From CAVQJU01 sp963729215 (GTDB lineage: Bacteria > Acidobacteriota > Vicinamibacteria > Vicinamibacterales > CAVVIG01), in assembly GCA_963729215.1 (NCBI GenBank), contig CAVSND010000026.1, positions 1 to 61,034 of the forward strand: a DNA stretch of 61,034 nucleotides, written 5' to 3'. Below, in pieces: positions 54,650 through 61,034 of this stretch (the stretch's first letter is position 1; the number at the start of each line of letters is the position of its first letter). The notes under the pieces are model-generated. The model was not told the origin of the DNA and made no database searches. It saw nothing but the letters and a program-made list of their open reading frames with translations. The translations under genes were made by a program, and so were the position numbers.

Positions 54650-57080
54650 GTGCTGACACGGTGGATGACCGCGACCGGGCTGGTTCTGATCGTCAGCTCA
54701 CCGTGGCTGGCTGCCCAGCAGAGCCCCGCGTCCCCGCCGCCGGCCGGCGATCCGCACGCAACGGTCGACAAATACTGTACGGGGTGCCACAACGAACGCC
54801 TGAAGAGCGGCGGACTGGCCCTCGATCGCATGGATTACGCCGATGTCGCCGCGAGCGCGGGCGTCTGGGAGAAGGCGATCAAGAAGGTGCGCGTCGGCAT
54901 GATGCCGCCCCAGGGCGCGCCGCAGCCTGACGCCGCGACACGCGGCCAACTCGTCGGCTGGCTGACGGAATCGCTCGATCGCGCGGCGGCGCTCAAGCCG
55001 AATCCCGGACGGCCCGTGCTGCACCGCCTGAATCGCGCCGAGTACGCGAACGCCGTCCGCGACTTGCTGGCGCTTGACGTCGATCCCTCGACATTGCTGC
55101 CGCCGGACGATTCCGCGTACGGCTTCGACAATGTCGGCGACGTCCTCGGCATGTCGCCCGTGCTGCTCGAGCGGTTCATGGAAGCCGCCAACAAGGTCGG
55201 CTCGCTCGCGATCGGCGATCCCGATATCGGCCAGGCGGCGCTGACGTTCCGCATCCGCCAGGACGCGTCGCAGGACACGCACGTCGAAGGCCTGCCGATT
55301 GGCACCGTCGGCGGCATCCTCGCGAACGTGACCCTGCCCCTCGACGCCGAGTATCAGATCGCGGTGAAGATGTTCCGGACGAACCTGGGCGTCATGCGCG
55401 GCCTCGAGTACCGAGCACGACGTCGAGTACACCGTGGACGGCGTGCGCGTGCACACGTTCCACATGGGCGGCGAAGCCGACTTCAAAGCCAACCTCGTCA
55501 ACATGACGAAGGCGGGCGATGTCATCGACGAGCGCGGCCGCATCAAGATCAAGCTCGCGGCCGGCCCGCACGTCATCGGCGCCTCGTTCATCGGCCGCAG
55601 CGAGGCCCTGAACCCGACGCGCCTGCAGCCGTTCATCCGCAGTTCCACCGATACACGCGACACGTCAGGCCATCCGCACTTCGACACGCTGACCGTCACC
55701 GGTCCATACAATTCGACCGGACCCGGCGACACACCGAGCCGCCGCGCGATCTTCTCGTGCCATCCGACGACACGCGCGAGCGAAGACGGATGCGCGCGCG
55801 CGATCATCGCCCGGCTGGCGCGCCTGGCCTACCGGGGCGACGTCACGGACGTCGATCGCCAGCGCCTGTTCGGCTTCTACGAAGCCGGCCGTCAGGCCGG
55901 GACCTTCGACACCGGCATCCAGAAAGCGCTGCAGCGCATCCTGGCGAGCCCGAAGTTCTGCTTCCACATCGAACAGGATCCGGCCGGCCTTCCGCCGGGC
56001 ACCGCGTATCAGATCAGCGACCGCGAGCTCGCCGCCCGCCTGTCGTTTTTCCTCTGGAGCAGCATCCCGGACATCACGCTGCTGGACCTCGCGGCGCGAG
56101 GAACGCTTCACACGCGCCCCGTGCTCGAGCAGCAGGTCCGGCGGATGCTGGCCGATCCGAAAGCCGGCGCGCTCACCACGAACTTCGCGGGCCAGTGGTT
56201 GTATCTGCGTAACCTCAAAAACCTGCAGCCGAACTCCGAGGAGTTCCCCGATTTCGACGACAACCTGAGGCAGGCCTTCGAGCACGAGGCGTCGCTGTTC
56301 TTCGCCAGCATCGTCAAGGAAGACCGGAACGTTCTCGACCTGATGACGGCCGACTACACCTTCCTCAACGAGCGGCTCGCGGAGCACTACGGGATTCCGA
56401 ACGTGTACGGCAGCCATTTCCGGCGCGTCACGCTGCCCGACGACCGGCGCTACGGCCTCCTGGGCAAGGGCGCCGTGCTGATGGTGACGTCGCACGTCAA
56501 TCGCACGTCGCCCGTCGTCCGCGGCAAATGGGTGATGGAGAACCTCCTCAGCGCCCCGGTCCCTCCGATGGCGGCCAACGTTCCGCCGCTGAACGAGGAC
56601 GCCAACCGGGGCGGCCGCATCCTGACGATGCGGGAGCGGATGGAAGAGCACCGGAAAAACCCGGCGTGCGCGCAGTGCCACAAGATCATGGATCCCATCG
56701 GGCTCTCGCTGGAGAACTTCGACGCGGTGGGCGCCTGGCGGCTGCGCGACGGCGACAGCGTGACGGGCCCCGGCACCCCGATCGACGCCCAGGGCGAATT
56801 GCTCGACGGCACGAGGGTCAACGGGGTCGTCACCCTGCGGCAGGCGCTGCTCCGGGAGCCCGACCTGTTCGTCGGGACGGTGACCGAAAAACTGATGATT
56901 TACGCCCTCGGCAGGGGCCTTCAGCCCTACGACATGCCGTCGGTCCGCGCGATTGTGCGCGACACTGCACAGACCAGCTATCGCTTCTCGTCCATCGTCA
57001 TGGGCATCATTAACAGCACGCCGTTCCAGAAACGCGTTACTCTGGAAGAGCCGGTTGGGGTCGCAAAAGGGAGCCGCTGA
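54650..57080 (+). pseudogene. DUF1592-family multidomain cytochrome c-like protein, frameshifted
   Basis: About 809 residues. GTG 54650 starts a signal peptide (WMTATGLVLIVSSPWLAAQQ). A haem motif CTGCH lies near residue 42, then a DUF1587-type segment (VLHRLNRAEYANAVRDLLAL). One frame change near 55415 is followed by DUF1595 (AIIARLARLAYRGDVTDVDR), DUF1592 (LSFFLWSSIPDITLLDLAAR), DUF1588 (GLLGKGAVLMVTSHVNRTSP, with a second haem motif CAQCH) and DUF1585 (VTEKLMIYALGRGLQPYDMP). These multidomain proteins are common in Acidobacteriota and Planctomycetes; substrate unknown. The stop overlaps the next start (TGATG). Confidence 0.85.
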
Positions 57081-58381
57081 TGTTTATTTCCAAAATGAAG
57101 CTGTCCCGTCGGTCGATGCTCCGCGGCATCGGCGCCACGCTCAGCCTTCCGCTGCTCGAAGCCATGGTGCCGGCGCTCACGGCGGCCCCGAAACCGATCA
57201 CGCGGTTTGGCGCCATCTTCACGCCGCTCGGCCAGCGGCCCGGCTACTGGGAGCCGAAGACGGTCGGCAAGAACTTCGAGTTCAACGTCATCATGAAGCC
57301 GGTCGAGCAGTTCCGCGATCACCTGACAGTGATCACCGAGCTGTGCGATCCGCTCGACGGACACGCGACGACGGTGTCGGCGTGGCTCTCCGGACAGATT
57401 CCCTACCGCACGATCGCGGAGAACGTAAAGTCGGGGATCACCATCGACCAGGTCGTCGCGAACAAGATCGGCCAGGAAACGCCCCTGCCCTCGCTCGAGC
57501 TCGCCACGGAAGACTTCACAGGTTGGATCGGCGGCTGCGACACGGCGTACAGCTGCGCCTACATGAACACGATCACCTGGAAGAACGAGACGACGCCGCT
57601 GCCGATGGAAATCAACCCGCGGGTCGCGTTCGAGCGGCTGTTCGGACAGCCCGGCACGGCGGCGCAGCGGCGCGCGCGCATGCAGGACAACAAGAGCATC
57701 CTCGATTCCGTCCGCGAAGAGGCGCACGACCTCCAGAAGACGCTCGGCGGCAAGGACCAGGCGCGGCTCAACGACTACCTCGACAACGTCCGCGAGATCG
57801 AACAGCGCATCCAGCGCGCCGAGAAAAACGCGACCAGCCAGAACGCGGTGCCCGACGCGCCGATCGGCATCCCGGATTCGTTCGAGGAGCACGCGCTCCT
57901 GATGTACGACCTGGCGGCCGTGGCGTTCGAGGCGAACCTGACGCGCGTCTTCACGTTCATGAAATCGCGCGACGCGAGCCAGCGCGTCTACCCGAACATC
58001 GGCGTCAACGAGCCGCACCACGCGATGTCGCATCACGGGAACAACCCCGACAAGATCGCCGGCCTCGTGAAGCTCAACACGTACTACGCGACCCTGTTCG
58101 CGAAGTTCCTGAACAAGCTCAAGTCGACACCCGACGGCGACGGCACGCTGCTCGATCACTCGATGATCCTCTACGGCAGCGGCATGAGCGAAAGCGATCA
58201 GCACTCCCGGATCAACATCCCGACGCTGCTGGCCGGCAACCTGTGCGGCACGCTCGAGGGCAACCGGCACATCCAGGAGAAAAAGGAAACGCCTTTCTCC
58301 AACCTGCTCGTGTCGATCGCCAACAAGTTCGACTGCGAGATGGACACGTTCGGGATCAGCACGGGTAAAGTCACGCTCTGA
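57080..58381 (+). CDS. DUF1552 protein with Tat-type signal
   Basis: A 433-residue protein beginning with a twin-arginine-like signal (LSRRSMLRGIGATLSLPLLE), so probably exported folded. Family-like segments: RFGAIFTPLGQRPGYWEPK, LTVITELCDPLDGHATTVSA, GGCDTAYSCAYMNTITWKNE and the late YGSGMSESDQHSRINIPTLL. DUF1552 proteins almost always accompany DUF1592 proteins; the D-H-rich late motif resembles the sulfatase/phosphatase-like (DUF1501) fold, but activity is unproven. The start and stop overlap the neighbours by one base (TGATG on both sides), which is tight translational coupling. Confidence 0.88.
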   Translation: MFISKMKLSRRSMLRGIGATLSLPLLEAMVPALTAAPKPITRFGAIFTPLGQRPGYWEPKTVGKNFEFNVIMKPVEQFRDHLTVITELCDPLDGHATTVSAWLSGQIPYRTIAENVKSGITIDQVVANKIGQETPLPSLELATEDFTGWIGGCDTAYSCAYMNTITWKNETTPLPMEINPRVAFERLFGQPGTAAQRRARMQDNKSILDSVREEAHDLQKTLGGKDQARLNDYLDNVREIEQRIQRAEKNATSQNAVPDAPIGIPDSFEEHALLMYDLAAVAFEANLTRVFTFMKSRDASQRVYPNIGVNEPHHAMSHHGNNPDKIAGLVKLNTYYATLFAKFLNKLKSTPDGDGTLLDHSMILYGSGMSESDQHSRINIPTLLAGNLCGTLEGNRHIQEKKETPFSNLLVSIANKFDCEMDTFGISTGKVTL

Positions 58382-59853
58382 TGCGCACACGCCACGTCTG
58401 GCTGCTGTTCGGGCTGCTGGCCACCGCCGCCACCCTGAACGCAGCCGGCGCCGGTACCACCTTGATCGATGCGGTCAAGGCGGGCAACCGCGCCGCTGTC
58501 CGCACGCTCGCCACACCCACGACCGTCAACGCCGCCGAAGCCGACGGCATGACGGCGCTCCACTGGGCGGTCCGCGCGGATGACCTCGAGACGACACAGA
58601 CGCTGATTCGCGCCGGCGCGAACGTGAGCGCGGCCAATCGCTACGGCATCACTCCCCTGTCGCTCGCGGCCACCAACGGAAACCCGATCATCACGCGGAC
58701 CCTGCTCAAGGCGGGCGCGAACGTCAACGCCGCCGGGCCCGACGGCGAAACCGTGCTGATGACGGCGGCCCGCGCCGGCAACGGCGAGGTCGTCACCGCG
58801 CTGATCGACCGGGGCGCCAACGTCAACGCCGCGGAAAACTGGCAGGGCCAGACCGCGCTGATGTGGGCGGCCGCCGAGAACCACCCGGACGCCATCAGAG
58901 CCCTCGTCGCCCACGGCGCCGACATGAACGCCCGATCCAGGGAACTGTCGTTTCCGGAATACCGCTACGAGACGAACGGCATGGCGGTGTTCCAGCTGCC
59001 GAAGGGCGGCTGGACCGCACTGATGTACGCCGCGCGGCAGAATGCGATGGCCGCCGCCGCCGCGCTGGCCGACCTGAAGGTCGATCTCAACGCGACCACT
59101 AAGCAGGAAGGCACGACGGCCCTGCAGGTCGCCGTCATCAACATTCATTACGACCTCGCGAACCTCCTGCTCGAGAAGGGCGCCGACCCGAACGTGACCG
59201 ACTCCACGGGCATGACGGCGCTCTACGCGACGGTGGACATGCGCGCGCCGGCGAACATGCTGACGCGCCCCGAGCCGAAGCTGCGCGACACGCTCGACGC
59301 GCTCGGGCTGGTCAAGTCGCTGCTGGCGCACGGTGCGAACCCGAACGTCCAGCAGAAGAAGCCGATCATCGGCCGCCACAACAACCTCGTGGGCGATGCC
59401 GCGCTCACGGAAGGCGCGACGGCCCTGGCGCGCGCGAGCAAGACCTGCGACATCCCCGTCATGCAGGCGCTGCTCGACGGCGGCGCCGACGCGACGGTCG
59501 CGCTCGCCAACCGGACGACGACCGCCATGATTGCGGCGGGAGGCAACGCGCCGGAGCCAAAGGTCCTCGAGGCCGTCACCCTGCTCGTCGAGCACGGCGT
59601 CGATGTCAACGCGTTCAACGCGAACGGCCAGACCATTCTCCACAACGCGGCTCAGCGCGGCCAGAACTCGGTGATCGAGTACGTGGCGCGGAAAGGCGCG
59701 AAGCTCGATCGGCGCGACAAGCAGGGGCGCACGGCGCTCGACATCGCGATGGGCGCGGCCGGCGGAACGCGCCGCCAGGGCCGTGCCGCGACCGCTCCCG
59801 TGGTCAACGAGAAGACCGCGGCGCTGCTGCGGGAGTTGATGGCCCGGCCATGA
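58381..59853 (+). CDS. Secreted ankyrin-repeat protein
   Basis: A 490-residue protein with a signal peptide (residues 1-22) and about ten ankyrin repeats, for example DGMTALHWAVRADDLETTQT, YGITPLSLAATNGNPIITRT, GETVLMTAARAGNGEVVTAL and GQTILHNAAQRGQNSVIEYV. Between repeats 5 and 6 a non-repeat insertion (RSRELSFPEYRYETNGMAVF) may form a loop. Ankyrin arrays bind protein partners; here it would scaffold the DUF1592/DUF1552/cytochrome proteins in the periplasm (inference). The frame is intact, and starts and stops overlap the neighbours (TGATG before, ATGA after). Confidence 0.9.
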   Translation: MRTRHVWLLFGLLATAATLNAAGAGTTLIDAVKAGNRAAVRTLATPTTVNAAEADGMTALHWAVRADDLETTQTLIRAGANVSAANRYGITPLSLAATNGNPIITRTLLKAGANVNAAGPDGETVLMTAARAGNGEVVTALIDRGANVNAAENWQGQTALMWAAAENHPDAIRALVAHGADMNARSRELSFPEYRYETNGMAVFQLPKGGWTALMYAARQNAMAAAAALADLKVDLNATTKQEGTTALQVAVINIHYDLANLLLEKGADPNVTDSTGMTALYATVDMRAPANMLTRPEPKLRDTLDALGLVKSLLAHGANPNVQQKKPIIGRHNNLVGDAALTEGATALARASKTCDIPVMQALLDGGADATVALANRTTTAMIAAGGNAPEPKVLEAVTLLVEHGVDVNAFNANGQTILHNAAQRGQNSVIEYVARKGAKLDRRDKQGRTALDIAMGAAGGTRRQGRAATAPVVNEKTAALLRELMARP

Positions 59854-60937
59854 AGCGCGGCGGCGTCTTGATTGGCGCGATTGCGCGCGGCCGCGCTGGC
59901 CGTCGCGGTCGCAGGCGCAGCAGCCTCCGAAGACGCTCCGCGACGGTGTCTTCACATCGGACCAGGCGCTGCGCGGCAAGTCGGGCTTCGACGGTGTCTG
60001 CGCCCGGTGCCACGGCATTCCGCTCACCGGCAGCCAGGGCAACGGCCCCGCGCTCAAAGGCCCGGCCTTTCTGGCGCACTGGGACAAGGACACGCTCGGC
60101 GGTCTCTACACGAAAATCCGGGACACGATGCCGCTCAACGACGCGGGAACGCTCACCGACGAGGTGAAGCTGCAGATCCTCGCGTATCTCCTCGAGCAGA
60201 ACGGCTTCCCCGCGGGCAAGACCGACCTGCCCGGCGACGTCAACGCGCTCGACGAAATCGGCATCCAGCAGCGGGGAGTCTGGGACGGCATTTTCACGAC
60301 GGCTCAGGCCGACCGCGGCCGGGAGCCCGCGGCGCGCTGCCAGGGCTGCCACGGCCCGCAGCTCGCGGGCACGGATCGCGCGCCGGCGCTCAAGGGCGCG
60401 GGGTTTCTGGCGAACTGGGAAAACGGCAGCGTCAATCGCCTGTTCCTGAAGGTGCGGGATACGATGCCGCCCGGCAATACCGACTCCATCGCGCCCGACA
60501 CCAAGCTCGATATCGTCGCCTTCCTGCTCAGGGAAAACGGATTTCCCACCGGCGCCAGCGAGTTGAGCGCGAACGCGGAGGCGCTCGACAGCCTGCAAAT
60601 CGTCAAGCAGGGCGCCGACAGCGGCGCGCCGAATTTTTCGCTGGTGCAGGTCGTTGGCTGCCTCACGCCGGCCGCGCCGGGCAGCTGGACGCTCACGAAT
60701 GCGACGGAGCCCGCCGTCACGCGCGACAACGTACCCAGCCCGGCCGCGCTCAAGAGCGCCGAGGCGAAGGCGCTGGGGAAGCAGACATTCGGCCTCGTCA
60801 GCGTCGATCGCACCGCGAAGTCCGGTCAGCTGAACGGCCAGAAAGTCGAGGCGCGCGGCCTCCTGTATCGCGACGGCGCGTACGCCGACCTCAACCTGAC
60901 GTCCCTTCGCCCTCTCGCCCAGGCCTGTTCGAACTAG
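59850..60937 (+). pseudogene. Diheme cytochrome c-like protein, frameshifted
   Basis: ATG 59850 overlaps the ankyrin stop (ATGA). The signal region is split by frame changes near 59890 and 59915 (MKRGGVLIGAIARG, then AALAVAVAGA, then QQPPKTLRDGVF). From about 59920 the protein is intact to TAG 60937. Two similar cytochrome c domains follow: VCARCHGIPLTGSQGNGPAL with IRDTMPLNDAG, and CQGCHGPQLAGTDRAPALKG with VRDTMPPGNTD, each with CxxCH and a downstream Met. A C-terminal 110-residue domain (VQVVGCLTPAAPGSWTLTNA) is of unknown type. Likely electron carrier of this operon. Confidence 0.82.
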
Positions 60938-61034
60938 CGCGGTTTTCGATTCCGGTCGAATACTCCGGGATACCCTCGAATCCGTAATACAAGCGGCGCT
61001 TTCGGCTGGCAGTCGGTGCAGAAGAGCCGAGGGA

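Noticed and set aside
56978..58390. 470-residue minus-strand and 471-residue plus-strand open frames
   Set aside because: Both are out-of-frame readings of the DUF1552 gene; the Arg-rich products have no recognisable features.
58198..60093. 631-residue minus-strand open frame
   Set aside because: Antisense to the ankyrin and DUF1552 genes, whose sense proteins are clearly real and in frame.
1..61034. tRNA, rRNA, transposase, integrase or phage genes
   Set aside because: I looked for these on both strands and saw none that I could support.

Overview
The window is a high-GC bacterial segment that reads like an Acidobacteriota chromosome, probably Vicinamibacteria-like. This is inferred from gene content, not from a marker gene. 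The pointers are four Oar-type TonB-dependent receptors with an N-terminal carboxypeptidase-regulatory-like domain, a DUF1592 / DUF1552 / ankyrin / cytochrome c operon, an AlpA-like HTH plus PD40 propeller protein, and a large family of secreted proteins sharing GHWEGDTLVVET and FEYACHEGN motifs. No tRNA, rRNA, CRISPR array, transposase or phage gene was seen.

Layout. 0-22 kb is mostly ordinary single genes and short operons: a c-type cytochrome-like protein, signal peptidase II (lspA), RidA, a membrane dipeptidase (M19), YCII, DUF1697, NTF2-like and VOC proteins, an HTH-PD40 protein, an SDR/cupin pair, a polytopic membrane protein with a discoidin-like C terminus, ispH with a clear promoter, and an amidase/M20 peptidase pair. 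21.5-37.5 kb is a receptor and secreted-protein island: a cytochrome c, three TonB-dependent receptors (23380, 33846, 34427) and five members of one secreted family of unknown function. 37.5-51.4 kb is a catabolic island: tannase/feruloyl esterase, epoxide hydrolase, NmrA-like protein and bicupin. It also holds a minus-strand operon of two MetE-like zinc methyltransferase-fold proteins, a Gfo/Idh/MocA oxidoreductase and an EboE-like TIM barrel. A divergent XRE-cupin regulator and a fourth receptor follow. 51.6-54.5 kb holds two more secreted proteins around a metallo-beta-lactamase-fold protein. 54.6-60.9 kb is a tightly coupled DUF1592 / DUF1552 / ankyrin / diheme cytochrome operon.

Main result. 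A short element, consensus about TTCATTGACACTACACAA with a -35 hexamer inside it, recurs upstream of receptors, secreted proteins, the MetE/EboE operon, the bicupin, the epoxide hydrolase and the 54 kb cluster. One copy lies between the XRE-cupin regulator and the operon it diverges from, so that regulator is the obvious candidate to read it. The combined picture is an uptake-plus-catabolism regulon for an unknown, perhaps plant-derived or aromatic, substrate. Several genes also have a -10 hexamer ending about 6 nt before the start codon, suggesting leaderless mRNAs.

Caution. About 17 genes are broken by one or more frame changes while conserved sequence continues in another frame. The breaks hit paralogues alike and fit small indels in the assembly better than real decay. 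I give the full inferred extent of such genes, label them pseudogene, and state where the frames change.
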